A stretch of DNA of 54,032 nucleotides from Chitinophagales bacterium (GCA_023957215.1 JAMLHH010000021.1:1-54032), one strand, 5' to 3'. Numbered from the stretch's first letter, positions 26,560 to 35,678 are shown. Made by a program: numbers and translations. Notes: a model not told the origin generated them from the letters alone.

Positions 26560-26778
26560 TTAAAATATTTTGGGCATGTATCTTCAGTAATATTTAGACT
26601 TTTCTTTAGTCGTTACCTTCAACTTAATTAGCTGCCGGTATTGGCTCACCACTTTCGATTTAATCTATATACTTATTATCTATCCGTTCTCTTGCTTGGG
26701 TGATATGAATCTTTTATTTTTGATATTGATAATATTTTTGATTTTAATAAACGAAACAAAGTATCGCAAACAAAGTAT
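26560..26778. other. Intergenic stretch before the IS4 element
   Basis: 219 bp without a credible gene. With the 112-bp leader of the transposase inside the element it makes a 340-bp gene-free gap. No strong terminator for the TPR gene was found. Confidence 0.5.
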
Positions 26779-26787
26779 TTATTGTAT
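26779..26787 (+). repeat. Left 9-bp target site duplication of the IS4-family element
   Basis: TTATTGTAT, repeated exactly at 28011-28019 on the other side of the element. Confidence 0.85.
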
Positions 26788-28010
26788 TTTACTACATGAC
26801 AAAAATATAATCCCTTGATAAACAGCAAATTAACTGTTAAACTATTTGCATAATAGACTGATATTCAGTATCTTAGAAGAATAATTTCAACATTTTTCTA
26901 TGGATAAGAATATCAGTCGTGAGAGTAAAAGTAATCAACTTTGTGAAGTTTTAAGTAGAAATATCGAAAAAAATGATTCTATGATGAATAAAGCAAGGAT
27001 AAAGTTAATAGCCCAAGTAATCTTAGCACTTTGTAAAGTACAAACAGTGAGTTTTCATAAATTAGCTTTAGCTTTTGACAATGAGAGTAAAGCGGATTCA
27101 TCCCTTCGAAGGATTCAACGCTTTATGTCCGGATTCTGTTTATGTAGTGACTTAATTGCTAAGCTAATCTTTGCATTACTTCCTGAAAAAGAAAATCTTA
27201 GGATAACCATTGACAGAACCAACTGGAAGTTCGGAGAACAAAACATCAATATATTTATGTTAGGTATTGCCTATAAAAACATAGCCTTCCCTCTGCTTTT
27301 CACGATGTTGGACAAGAGAGGCAACTCAAATAGCCGGGAAAGAATCATGTTAATTCAAAGATTTATCCGTCTTTTCGGAAAAGATTGTATTGGTTTTATT
27401 GTTGCTGACCGTGAGTTTGTCGGAGAAGAATGGATGGGTTATTTGAATAGAGAAAATTTGAGATATCACATTCGAATACGCAATAATTTTAAAGTTTATC
27501 TACCTCATAAAGATAAAGAAATTCCTGTTAAATGGTTGTTCTCAGGGTTAAAATATGGAGAGATGAAGCATTATCATAAGATTGTAAAGATCAATGGAGA
27601 ATATTGTTATTTATCAGCCACATTAGGTCGAACAAGAGACAACGCACCTGAATACGTCATCATTATAAGTTATAGCAAAGACACACAAGCATTGGTAAAT
27701 TATAAAGATAGATGGCAGATTGAAACGTGCTTCAAAGCTATGAAATCCAGTGGGTTTGATATCGAAAATACACATTTACAAGACATTGAAAGGATTGAAA
27801 AGCTAATTTGTCTTGTTATGATTGCCTTTTTATGGTGTTACAAAGTTGGTGATTACTTGAACAACGAAGTAAAGCCCATTATTATTAAAAAACACGGGCA
27901 TAGAGCAAAATCTATCTTCAAATATGGATTAGAATATATCACAAATATTTTGTTAAACCCTCAAAAACAAGGCTTTGAAATTATTTTATCAAAAATTGTC
28001 ATGTAGTGAA
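26788..28010 (+). mobile_element. IS4-family insertion sequence, complete, with target duplication
   Basis: A 1223-bp element. The left end TTTACTACATGACA (26788-26801) and the inverted right end (27997-28010, complement TTCACTACATGACA) match at 13 of 14 positions. Both ends are directly flanked by the 9-bp duplication TTATTGTAT. It carries one transposase gene whose stop codon lies inside the right repeat. The intact gene and perfect duplication point to a fairly recent insertion in the convergent gap between the TPR gene and the divIC-like gene. Confidence 0.92.
26900..28006 (+). CDS. IS4-family transposase
   Basis: 368 residues, intact. DDE residues are visible in ITIDRTNWKFG (first Asp, about residue 109), FIVADREFVGEEW (second Asp, about residue 173) and the YREK signature Y-x2-R-x3-E-x6-K in YKDRWQIETCFKAMK (about residues 274-288). 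This signature defines the IS4 family. It mediates cut-and-paste transposition of the element 26788-28010. The last codons (..IVM-stop) are formed by the right terminal repeat, so the gene runs to within four bases of the element's end. Confidence 0.94.
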   Translation: MDKNISRESKSNQLCEVLSRNIEKNDSMMNKARIKLIAQVILALCKVQTVSFHKLALAFDNESKADSSLRRIQRFMSGFCLCSDLIAKLIFALLPEKENLRITIDRTNWKFGEQNINIFMLGIAYKNIAFPLLFTMLDKRGNSNSRERIMLIQRFIRLFGKDCIGFIVADREFVGEEWMGYLNRENLRYHIRIRNNFKVYLPHKDKEIPVKWLFSGLKYGEMKHYHKIVKINGEYCYLSATLGRTRDNAPEYVIIISYSKDTQALVNYKDRWQIETCFKAMKSSGFDIENTHLQDIERIEKLICLVMIAFLWCYKVGDYLNNEVKPIIIKKHGHRAKSIFKYGLEYITNILLNPQKQGFEIILSKIVM

Positions 28011-28019
28011 TTATTGTAT
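28011..28019 (+). repeat. Right 9-bp target site duplication of the IS4-family element
   Basis: TTATTGTAT, identical to 26779-26787 and directly adjoining the right terminal repeat. Confidence 0.85.
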
Positions 28020-28025
28020 ATAAAC

Positions 28026-28047
28026 CCAGATTCAGCAATAGGAATTT
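28026..28047 (-). repeat. 22-bp dispersed repeat, copy 1
   Basis: Matches the complement of 37822-37843 at 20 of 22 positions (CCAGATTCAG, a variable centre, then TAGGAATTT). Both copies are intergenic. Origin unknown. Confidence 0.5.
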
Positions 28048-28148
28048 TAGATGAGAATTTTTTATTCAAATTATTTTTATCCAACATAAAAGAACAAGAT
28101 TGATTACAGAATTTTATGCTTTTCTGTAAGCAAATGCAGTAGCTCTCC

Positions 28149-28463
28149 CTACTCTTTCGTTATCACAAATAATGTTTCATCGTCCTTTTTGACGTAGTAA
28201 TTTTCACGCGCAAACTTTTCCAAGGTCTTGTCATCCGTAAAAAGTTGTTCCTTTTCCTTTTTGACTTCCTCTAATTGTTTCTGAACAGCCTTCTTTTCTT
28301 TCTTCAAAGTTTGAACTTCAGACCACAGTTTATATTGAGAACGGATATTATTGTCGTCAAAGAAAAACATATAAATAAAGTACACTACCAAAATCAATAG
28401 GTATTTATTAGGAAGTTTATTCCATATCTGCTTCAACAGCGTTTGAGGTTTATTCTCAGACAT
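28149..28463 (-). CDS. FtsB/DivIC-like septum formation protein
   Basis: 104 residues: a short cytoplasmic N-terminus, one membrane helix (YLLILVVYFIYMFFF, about residues 20-34), then a coiled coil (EVQTLKKEKKAVQKQLEEVK) and a conserved tail (TLEKFARENYYVKKDDE). This is the layout of FtsB/DivIC, a bitopic division protein that joins FtsL and FtsQ/DivIB at the septum. The FAREnYyvkk-type segment is typical of Bacteroidota members. It lies 39 bp downstream of gltX on the same strand. Confidence 0.87.
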   Translation of the reverse strand: MSENKPQTLLKQIWNKLPNKYLLILVVYFIYMFFFDDNNIRSQYKLWSEVQTLKKEKKAVQKQLEEVKKEKEQLFTDDKTLEKFARENYYVKKDDETLFVITKE

Positions 28464-28502
28464 TTGACTACTAAGTTATAACAAGTTTTTCAATTGCTCA
28501 AC

Positions 28503-30038
28503 TCAGCTCTCAGAAAAATATCGAAGAGCTATCGCTATACGCTCCATCGTTTCCTTTTGACCTATCAATTCAGCTATTTCGTACAAAGGTGGTCCTCCGA
28601 CCTCTCCCGTTAACATAATTCTAAAAGTACCCATGATTAATCCGGGGTTGATTTCATTATCTTCTATCAGTTGATGGATAGCGTTTTCTATATCTTCAGC
28701 TTTCCAAGATTTTAAAGATGTAAGCAAAGCCGGAATTCTTTCCAATATTTCAGGGACGCCTTCTTTTTGATATCGCTTGTTAAACTGCTTTTCGTTATAT
28801 GCGTGGGGTCTTTCAAAGAGATAATATCCGGCACTTGAAAACTCACTCAAAAAGGTGACTCTATCTACAAACAGTCCTATATACTTTTCCAAAAAGGCAT
28901 CATCTTTATCAATACCGTTTGCTTCAAATTCCGGACGCAACATCTCCAAAAGTGATTTCAAATCAGTGGTCTTGATATATTGCTGATTAAACCACTTTGC
29001 TTTTTCAAAATCAAATTTTGCTCCCGACTTACTCACTCGCTCTAATGAAAACGTATCTATTAATTCTTGCTTGTGAAAAATCTCTTGTGTTCCACCCGGA
29101 TTCCATCCTAAAAAAGCAAGCATATTCATAAAAGCTTCCGGTAAAAAACCTCTTTCTTTAAAACCTAAGGACTCTTCACCTGTTGCAGGATTGTTCCAAT
29201 TGAGAGGGAACACAGGGAAGCCTAATCTGTCACCATCTCTTTTGCTGAGCTTACCATTTCCATCAGGTTTTAAAATCAATGGTAAGTGGGCAAACTCCGG
29301 CATGGTATCTTCCCAATTTAAAAATCTGTACAGCAAAACGTGAATAGGTGTAGAAGACAACCATTCTTCACCACGGATAACATGAGAAATTTGCATCAAA
29401 TGATCATCGACAATATTTGCCATGTGGTAAGTAGGCATACCGTCAGATTTAAAAATCACTTTATCATCTAACTGTTCGGTATGAAAAACTACCTCACCTC
29501 TGATTACATCGGTGAATTTGACTTCTTCATTTTCAGGTATTTTAATACGTACTACATAAGGTTCACCGGCTTCTATTTTTCTTTGAACTTCCTCAGCACT
29601 CAAAGAAATAGAGTTCTTCATTTCTTGACGTACATGATGATTGTAAGAGAGATTGTCAGCACCACGTTCTTTAAGCCTTTCACGCATTGCTTCTAACTCT
29701 TCTGCTGTATCAAATGCATAATAAGCATGTCCGTCATCTATAAGTTGATGCACATATTTTTCATATAGATGCTTTCTATCACTTTGTCTGTACGGGCCAA
29801 AATCACCACCTTCATGGATACCTTCATCTATCTCCATACCTATCCACTTCAAAGATTCCATGATATACTCTTCTGCACCTTGTACAAATCTTGTCTGGTC
29901 GGTATCTTCGATTCTCAAAATAAATTGACCTCCGGTCTTTCTTGCAAACAAATAATTATACAGTGCTGTCCTCACTCCTCCCAAATGTAAAGGGCCGGTA
30001 GGACTCGGGGCAAATCTCACGCGTACAGGTCTTTCCAT
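28503..30038 (-). CDS. gltX: Glutamyl-tRNA synthetase
   Basis: 511 residues of a class I synthetase that charges tRNA-Glu. The HIGH-type motif is APSPTGPLHLGGVRTALYNY (about residues 10-29) and the KMSKS-type motif is KLSKRDGDR (about residue 263). The catalytic segment HVIRGEEWLSSTPIHVLLY lies between them. The C-terminal helical anticodon-binding domain is complete. Length is normal. It is followed by the divIC-like gene and is transcribed away from the polysaccharide deacetylase gene. Confidence 0.97.
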   Translation of the reverse strand: MERPVRVRFAPSPTGPLHLGGVRTALYNYLFARKTGGQFILRIEDTDQTRFVQGAEEYIMESLKWIGMEIDEGIHEGGDFGPYRQSDRKHLYEKYVHQLIDDGHAYYAFDTAEELEAMRERLKERGADNLSYNHHVRQEMKNSISLSAEEVQRKIEAGEPYVVRIKIPENEEVKFTDVIRGEVVFHTEQLDDKVIFKSDGMPTYHMANIVDDHLMQISHVIRGEEWLSSTPIHVLLYRFLNWEDTMPEFAHLPLILKPDGNGKLSKRDGDRLGFPVFPLNWNNPATGEESLGFKERGFLPEAFMNMLAFLGWNPGGTQEIFHKQELIDTFSLERVSKSGAKFDFEKAKWFNQQYIKTTDLKSLLEMLRPEFEANGIDKDDAFLEKYIGLFVDRVTFLSEFSSAGYYLFERPHAYNEKQFNKRYQKEGVPEILERIPALLTSLKSWKAEDIENAIHQLIEDNEINPGLIMGTFRIMLTGEVGGPPLYEIAELIGQKETMERIAIALRYFSES

Positions 30039-30245
30039 AACAAACTATTCAAAGTCGTAAAGTTAAGGATATCTATATGGTTTTCATTTAAAATTCTGTT
30101 ATTATAGTATTTCTTTACTTTTCATTCCTAATCATCATTTCAAACGAAATATAGCCACCAATAGTCTTTGTCCAGTCAGTCTTTAATAACAACAAACTAT
30201 TTACCGAAGAACGGTGGACTGTCGGTATCTAACCTTTGAATCAAT

Positions 30246-30269
30246 AGCTAATTAGCTAATTAGCTAATT
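30246..30269. repeat. Three tandem copies of an 8-bp unit
   Basis: AGCTAATT three times without mismatch, in the gap between gltX and the deacetylase gene. A looser TAATTAGCC follows at 30281. Likely a slippage repeat; no function seen. Confidence 0.7.
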
Positions 30270-30311
30270 TCCTCATTCTCTAATTAGCCATTTTTCCTTT
30301 ACTTTGTATCT

Positions 30312-30920
30312 ATGTATTTCGTCAGAATACCCAAAGCCATTACTTACTTTTTTCCGCATTACTTATGGAATGTAGGAGAAAGGCAGATAGCATTGACATT
30401 CGACGATAGTCCCAATACAGATTCTACGAGTCACCTGTTACACCTTTTAGCCGAAACTGATTGCAAAGTCACTTTCTTCCTCCTAGGTCAACAAGCTGAA
30501 AAGCATCCCGATTTAGTCTGTGAAATACAGCAGCAAGGTCATGCCGTCGGACATCATTCTTTTAACCATAAAAATGGCTGGAAGACAAGCAATGAAGAAT
30601 ATTTATCTGATGTTCAAAAGGCGTATCAAATCATTAAAACTCCTTTATTCAGACCTCCTTACGGGAAAATTACCCAAAAGAAATGGCAACTTATACAAAG
30701 TGAAAATCCTGATATGAAATGCTGTTTGTTTAACTTTATGCCGGGCGACTTTGATGAAAAGGTCAATTCCGAACTTTTACAAAAAAGGATGATTCAAGTA
30801 CAAGGTGGCGATATCATCGTACTGCATGACAGAAAAGAATGTCTTGTCAAATACCAAGACTTTCTACCGCAATGGATCAAGGATATGAAAACCAAAGGTT
30901 ACACATTTGTTACCCTATAA
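30312..30920 (+). CDS. Polysaccharide deacetylase family protein (NodB-like)
   Basis: 202 residues forming a single carbohydrate esterase 4 domain. Motif 1 is LTFDDSPN (about residues 28-35) with the catalytic base and metal Asp, motif 2 is GHHSFNH (about residues 77-83) with the metal His pair, motif 3 is FRPPYGK (about residues 114-120), and a late IVLHDR (about residue 175) supplies the last His. Such enzymes remove acetyl groups from peptidoglycan, chitin or other glycans. No clear cleavable signal peptide is seen. It converges on the S41 peptidase with only 5 bp between stops. Confidence 0.9.
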   Translation: MYFVRIPKAITYFFPHYLWNVGERQIALTFDDSPNTDSTSHLLHLLAETDCKVTFFLLGQQAEKHPDLVCEIQQQGHAVGHHSFNHKNGWKTSNEEYLSDVQKAYQIIKTPLFRPPYGKITQKKWQLIQSENPDMKCCLFNFMPGDFDEKVNSELLQKRMIQVQGGDIIVLHDRKECLVKYQDFLPQWIKDMKTKGYTFVTL

Positions 30921-30925
30921 GACAA

Positions 30926-32518
30926 CTATTTTTTATTGGTGACAGGTTTTAACAATTTATCATAATCTTTTCCCCTGATAGTCTCTAAAGCTTTGGTATA
31001 AATAGGGTCTAATTCATTGATAATCTGATAATATATTTTAGAATCAAACAAATTTTGACCTATCAAAGCTTTGAGTTGAAGTTTCATATTGTAAATGCTA
31101 TTAGAATAATCTTTGTCTGACTTGATTTCTTTTTCCTCTACGGCTTTCAAGAAATCATCCCATAATTCTTCATTCACCACAAAATTTTTGATATAATCTA
31201 CCTCGTTTTTATATTTCTCTTTTAATTCATGTCTATGTTCATTGACATATTTTAAAGTATATTTTGAAAAAATACCCGAACGCAAAATCTTACTGTAAAA
31301 ATCTGTCCGCCAAGTTGTATCTACCGGCACATACACATCAGGAATGACACCTCCGCCACCATAAACAACACGATGTGCAGCGGTATAATAAGGCGTAGAA
31401 TCTGAAAGATGCATTTTAGATTCATCAAACAATTCACCACTTTCAAATCGCTCGACAATATCTTCTTCATATTTATTTTTACCTAAATTATAAGGTTTTT
31501 GTATAGACCTTCCACTTGGAATATAATAGTGTGCCATCGTCAATCTGACAGCAGTAAAGTCTGGTAAGAAATAACTTTTTTGCACCAAACCTTTTCCAAA
31601 TGTCCTTCTACCCACCAAAACTCCTCTATCCCAATCTTGAATAGCTCCTGAAACAATTTCACTTGCACTGGCACTCGAACCATCCACCATAACGACCAAT
31701 TTTCCTTGTTCAAAATCACCTTCATCAGTAGATTTAAAATCTTGTCTCGGCTGGGCTTTCCCTTCGGTATAAACTATCACTTTATCTCCTTTTAGAAACA
31801 AATCTGCTAATCCTTGTGCCTGATTTAAGTAGCCTCCACCATTACCTGTCAAATCAAGTATCAGGCTTTTCATTCCCAAATCTTTTAAGGAATCTATGGC
31901 GACAGAAACCTCTTCCGTTGCAGTAGCAGAGAAACGAGACAGCTTGATATAACCTATTTTATCGGGCGTGATATACGCCGCATCCAAAGCATACAATGGA
32001 ATTTTATCTCTTACTATCAGAAAATCCAATACCTCTTTCTCACCTGCTCTTTTAATACCGACAGTAACCTCCGTTCCTTTTGTACCACGCAAGAGTTTTA
32101 TTACTTTATCATTGGTGATTCCCACTCCTGCAACAGTATCTCCATCAACAGTGACAATTTTATCCCCATCTTCAATTCCCACTTTTTGAGAAGGACCTCC
32201 GATGATCACATGGACGACATTGATTGTATCATCCAAAATATTAAATTGTATGCCCACCCCTTCAAAATTACCCTCCAAAGGTTCATTAGCCTTTTTGAGT
32301 TCTTCTTTGTCCAAATAAACAGAATGCGGGTCTAAGTTGTCCAAAATACTTCTGATACCAATTTCTACAAGACTATCCAAATTCACATCTTCTACATAGT
32401 TAGAATTTAGCAATCTCAAAAAATAGTTCATTTTTTGCGTGGCATCTTGCGCCATAGTGGGTGAAACTATTAAAAATGAAAATAGCAACGTGAGTAGTGA
32501 TAAATTTATTTTTTTCAT
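30926..32518 (-). CDS. C-terminal processing peptidase (S41 family)
   Basis: 530 residues with a signal peptide (MKKINLSLLTLLFSFLIV, cleaved near TMAQ). A PDZ domain spans about residues 85-175. The protease core has the catalytic Ser in GSSASASEIVSGA and the catalytic Lys in FGKGLVQ (about residues 280-325). The GNGGGYL motif lies before them. It acts in the periplasm on C-termini of exported proteins, like Prc/CtpA. The C-terminal helical extension (about 380-530) is usual in Bacteroidota members. It is a single gene. Confidence 0.94.
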   Translation of the reverse strand: MKKINLSLLTLLFSFLIVSPTMAQDATQKMNYFLRLLNSNYVEDVNLDSLVEIGIRSILDNLDPHSVYLDKEELKKANEPLEGNFEGVGIQFNILDDTINVVHVIIGGPSQKVGIEDGDKIVTVDGDTVAGVGITNDKVIKLLRGTKGTEVTVGIKRAGEKEVLDFLIVRDKIPLYALDAAYITPDKIGYIKLSRFSATATEEVSVAIDSLKDLGMKSLILDLTGNGGGYLNQAQGLADLFLKGDKVIVYTEGKAQPRQDFKSTDEGDFEQGKLVVMVDGSSASASEIVSGAIQDWDRGVLVGRRTFGKGLVQKSYFLPDFTAVRLTMAHYYIPSGRSIQKPYNLGKNKYEEDIVERFESGELFDESKMHLSDSTPYYTAAHRVVYGGGGVIPDVYVPVDTTWRTDFYSKILRSGIFSKYTLKYVNEHRHELKEKYKNEVDYIKNFVVNEELWDDFLKAVEEKEIKSDKDYSNSIYNMKLQLKALIGQNLFDSKIYYQIINELDPIYTKALETIRGKDYDKLLKPVTNKK

Positions 32519-32764
32519 CTCCTTTTATATAAATTTCTTCGAGTTAAATATAAAGATTTGTCATGAGTAAATTCCAATACTCATTCAAATTCAAAATATA
32601 CTTACATATTTCGTGCCTTTTTCTTTTAGTAATGAGATTTCTTGTAATGAGTATTGAGACTTAGTGCATCACTGTACTCAAATTCACTTTCAACTTGATT
32701 GAAAGTCTTTTAATATTAATAACATGCTATATAAATTTGTGGTTAGCAATTGTCATTTCAGACC

Positions 32765-33544
32765 TTACTCTCGATCAATCCCCTGATAAGCCAGGTCATT
32801 GTAATAATTAAAGAGTGTCCATTCACCCTTATTATACTCTAATGCCGTCAAGTTTTCTATCCAGTCTCCCGAATTCAAATAGGTAACAGAACCTTTTTCT
32901 GTTTCGATATGTCTAATTTGTGGTTTGTGAATATGTCCACAGATAACATAGTCATATCCATGCTCAATGGCATGCTCTATGGCAAGTTCTTCAAAATCTG
33001 CAACTTTCTTTTTGACAAAACTTTTGATACTGTCCTTTATACTTTTTGAAAGCATAATTCTATCGTAACCTAATTTGAATCGGATAAAATTAATCCACCT
33101 ATTTAAACGAATCAAATAATCGTAACTTTTACCACCTAATTTTGCCAACCATCGGGCATTGTTGCTAACCGATAAGTCAAAAATATCTCCATGAAAAATC
33201 CAGTGGGTTTTACCGTCTAATTCCAAAAACAGCTCATTTCTCAACTCAAAAATATCCAATTTGATATCCAAAAACCTTCTTGCTATATCATCGTGATTTC
33301 CCGGTATATAATAAACGGGAATACCATTTTTCAGAAAATCAAAAATAATAGATAGATTTTCAGTATGTTCTGACTTCCAATAATTTGAACCGAAATTCCA
33401 AATATCTAACCAGTCCCCATTGATAATCAGCATACCCGGATCTATACTCCTCAGATAACGATTGAGTTCGGTAGCACAACTACCATAAGTTCCAAGATGA
33501 ATATCGGAAATTATACAAACCTCAACGTGTCTTTTTGATTCCAA
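32765..33544 (-). CDS. LpxH-like metallophosphoesterase (UDP-2,3-diacylglucosamine hydrolase type)
   Basis: 259 residues of the calcineurin-like phosphoesterase fold. Metal-binding motifs in order are SDIHLGTYG, INGDWLDIW, PGNHDD, FHGDIFD and CGHIHKP. The start is a TTG at 33544; upstream codons in frame run into a stop without an ATG, and the TTG start places the first motif 13 residues in. It resembles the LpxH/LpxI-replacing branch common in Bacteroidota. LpxK is also in this window, so a lipid A role is plausible. Substrate not proven. Confidence 0.85.
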   Translation of the reverse strand: MESKRHVEVCIISDIHLGTYGSCATELNRYLRSIDPGMLIINGDWLDIWNFGSNYWKSEHTENLSIIFDFLKNGIPVYYIPGNHDDIARRFLDIKLDIFELRNELFLELDGKTHWIFHGDIFDLSVSNNARWLAKLGGKSYDYLIRLNRWINFIRFKLGYDRIMLSKSIKDSIKSFVKKKVADFEELAIEHAIEHGYDYVICGHIHKPQIRHIETEKGSVTYLNSGDWIENLTALEYNKGEWTLFNYYNDLAYQGIDRE

Positions 33545-33676
33545 AACGGATTTTTGATTCTAAATTAAACAATAGATGTTAAGAAACTCATTTTTCCCTT
33601 TAATATATAGGAAAGTAGTAAAGTTAAAAAAAAAATTGGCATAGCAATTGATTTTAGAACTTGTAAATTGAATAAT

Positions 33677-34387
33677 ATGAAAAAGGTTCTTACACTCAGC
33701 TTAATGCTTTTCATTGGTATTGCTACTTACGCAGCCGGTACAGAAGCACGTTTTGATGGAAGAAATAATACTTCTAAGTCCTCCATGACTAAGACCAATA
33801 AATCTTCTTCTCAAAATAAAAATTCAAACTCTAACAAGTCCAATAATTCAAATAATTGGAGTTCTAACAATAACAACTATACTAATGGGCACTCCAATAC
33901 AAAACCTACGTCTCACGTAAAAACCCAAGTGGTAAAACCTGTGGTACGACCTGTCGTCACAACGGTTGTCAGACCGGTAGTAAGACCTATCGTCAGACCG
34001 GTAGTCGTCACACAACCTGTCATCAGAACAAGACCACTCATCAATATCAATGTAAACAGACCGGTTTATACTACGCCTGTCAGAACTACAACTACCTTAA
34101 ACTATCCTGCATTTAGTTTTAATGATTTGATATACAGTCTTGAAAATCAGAGATATGAGTCAGACAGACTTTCCGTCGCAAGACAAGCCATTGCAGAAAA
34201 CAGATTAGATACTTATCAAATTCTACAAATAATGACTTTATTCGATTATGAAGAAAGTAGGCTTACTATCGCAAAAGATGCATACTATGCGTGTCTTGAC
34301 AGGGAAAACTATTACAGAGTGAATGATATGCTTAAATTCTCCTCCAGCGTCCGTGATTTGGAAGATTATATTTGGAGTGTGAGATAA
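33677..34387 (+). CDS. Exported DUF4476 protein with low-complexity linker
   Basis: 236 residues from the ATG at 33677; an upstream in-frame TTG at 33668 is less likely. There are three regions: a signal peptide (MKKVLTLSLMLFIGIATYAA), an Asn/Ser/Lys-rich stretch (about residues 30-75) and a Val-Arg-Pro repeat tract (VVRPVVTTVVRPVVRPIVRP, about residues 88-107). The C-terminal DUF4476 domain is helical (about 145-236) and contains two similar helix-turn units (YESDRLSVARQAIAENRL and YEESRLTIAKDAYYACLD). The domain is mostly confined to Bacteroidota and has no known function. The linker suggests a flexible surface or periplasmic tether. Confidence 0.85.
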   Translation: MKKVLTLSLMLFIGIATYAAGTEARFDGRNNTSKSSMTKTNKSSSQNKNSNSNKSNNSNNWSSNNNNYTNGHSNTKPTSHVKTQVVKPVVRPVVTTVVRPVVRPIVRPVVVTQPVIRTRPLININVNRPVYTTPVRTTTTLNYPAFSFNDLIYSLENQRYESDRLSVARQAIAENRLDTYQILQIMTLFDYEESRLTIAKDAYYACLDRENYYRVNDMLKFSSSVRDLEDYIWSVR

Positions 34388-34414
34388 TAAATATTGATTG
34401 TTTTTTGATTCAAG

Positions 34415-34438
34415 AGCTGTCCGCAATGGGCAGCTTTT
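34415..34438 (+). terminator. Terminator of the DUF4476 gene
   Basis: AGCTGTCC (34415-34422) pairs with GGGCAGCT (34428-34435), with one G-T pair, followed by TTT. The nearby GAACCAAGA and TCTTGGTTC pair (about 34447-34520) can form a second, longer hairpin that could stop leftward transcription from the sugar kinase. Confidence 0.65.
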
Positions 34439-34533
34439 CTGTTTGAAAGAACCAAGAGTCATGTCCTTCCCTAAATAGGGTTGACCGTTTTGGCTCTTGT
34501 TGTCTTGGTTCTTGGTTCTTGGCTTCAACCGTA

Positions 34534-35457
34534 TTACTTCAAAATAATATCGAAGTCCACCAAATTGACTAATATTTGCACTCTTTCGTTGAGTTCTTCT
34601 ATGGTTAAGGTTTTTAGCCGGGAAGGTCCGAAAGCTTCCACACAAAAGGAGGCTGCCGCCGTGCCATAAATGACTGCACGTTTCATATTTTCAAAAGACA
34701 AATCTTTAGAACGTGCTAAATGTCCCATAAATCCACCTGCAAATGTATCACCTGCACCGGTAGGGTCAAAAACTTCATCCAATGGTAATGCAGGTGCAAA
34801 AAACACTTTGTCTTCGTAAAATAACAAAGCACCATGTTCTCCTTTTTTTATCACCAAATATTTAGGACCGTGTTCTTTGATAAAAGCTGCCGCCTTCACC
34901 AATGAACTCATACCACTGAGTTGACGAGCTTCTTCATCATTGATAATTAGCACATCCACCATTTCTAATACTTCATCCAAAGCGTTGGGCGTGTTGTCCA
35001 TCCAAAAATTCATAGTGTCCATTGCTATCAACTTAGGACGAGACTCTAATTGCTGAATCACTTTTATTTGTAAGTTAGGATCTATATTTCCCAATATCAC
35101 CATATCCGGATTTTTATAGGAATCGGGAAGAATCGGATCAAAGTCAGCCAAAACATTCAAATCCGTAGCAAGCGTATCTCTGGAATTCATATCCATGCGA
35201 TATCTACCAGACCAAAAAAATGATTTTTCACCTTTTTTTATCTGCAAGCCTTCCAAGCTGACTCCTTTGGAGGACAAAAACTCCAATTCGTTTTGGTCAA
35301 AATCATCACCCACCACAGCGACAAGATCCACATCATCTACAAACAATGAAGCAGAATGACATATATAATTACCTGACCCTCCGGCAATTTTATCTACTTT
35401 ATCAAATGGTGTCTCGATGGCATCATACGCAACTGTTCCTACAACTAACAAACTCAT
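34534..35457 (-). CDS. PfkB-family carbohydrate kinase
   Basis: 307 residues from the ATG at 35457 (MSLLVVGTVAYDAIETPF). A longer frame starting at 35499 would overlap the divergent promoter and lacks support. The N-terminal glycine pair is in IAGGSGNY (about residue 27) and the C-terminal catalytic motif DPTGAGDTFAGGF (about residue 238) holds the base Asp and the anion hole. The family phosphorylates sugars or nucleosides such as ribose, fructose or adenosine. The substrate cannot be named from sequence alone. The gene diverges from tRNA-Asn. Confidence 0.88.
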   Translation of the reverse strand: MSLLVVGTVAYDAIETPFDKVDKIAGGSGNYICHSASLFVDDVDLVAVVGDDFDQNELEFLSSKGVSLEGLQIKKGEKSFFWSGRYRMDMNSRDTLATDLNVLADFDPILPDSYKNPDMVILGNIDPNLQIKVIQQLESRPKLIAMDTMNFWMDNTPNALDEVLEMVDVLIINDEEARQLSGMSSLVKAAAFIKEHGPKYLVIKKGEHGALLFYEDKVFFAPALPLDEVFDPTGAGDTFAGGFMGHLARSKDLSFENMKRAVIYGTAAASFCVEAFGPSRLKTLTIEELNERVQILVNLVDFDIILK

Positions 35458-35476
35458 AAATTTATTTTTGTACAAA

Positions 35477-35508
35477 TTTGCAAAATTAAATTCAAACATC
35501 TACATTTG
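35477..35508 (+). promoter_or_regulatory. Promoter of tRNA-Asn
   Basis: TTTG at 35477-35480, a 20-bp gap, then TACATTTG at 35501-35508: an excellent fit to the Bacteroidota -33/-7 consensus (TTTG, about 19-21 bp, TAnnTTTG). The tRNA begins 17 bp later. On the other strand, the complement of 35481-35488 reads TAATTTTG and may be the -7 box of the divergent sugar kinase. Confidence 0.75.
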
Positions 35509-35525
35509 CATTCGCTTTTGAGCAT

Positions 35526-35599
35526 TCCTCAGTAGCTCAGTCGGTTAGAGCATCTGACTGTTAATCAGAGGGTCACTGGTTCGAGCCCAGTCTGAGGAG
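35526..35599 (+). tRNA. tRNA-Asn(GTT)
   Basis: 74 nt folding into a full cloverleaf: acceptor TCCTCAG/CTGAGGA with discriminator G, D arm GCTC/GAGC, anticodon stem TCTGA/TCAGA with loop CTGTTAA (anticodon GTT), and T arm ACTGG/CCAGT with TTCGAGC loop. CCA is not encoded. A clear promoter precedes it and a strong terminator follows. The 3' part is repeated downstream (see the pseudogene). Confidence 0.97.
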
Positions 35600-35609
35600 C
35601 TGAAAATCA

Positions 35610-35643
35610 AACGCTTACGGTGCAAATCGTAAGCGTTTTTTTT
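35610..35643 (+). terminator. Terminator of tRNA-Asn
   Basis: A 10-bp perfect stem AACGCTTACG/CGTAAGCGTT (35610-35619 and 35628-35637) with an 8-nt loop, followed by an unbroken run of T. Confidence 0.92.
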
Positions 35644-35678
35644 ATTTAATCATCTAAATACTTATCATCTTAAACCTT

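Noticed and set aside
30246..30269. CRISPR-like repeats
   Set aside because: The three 8-bp units are directly tandem without spacers; no array with spaced repeats was seen anywhere in the window.
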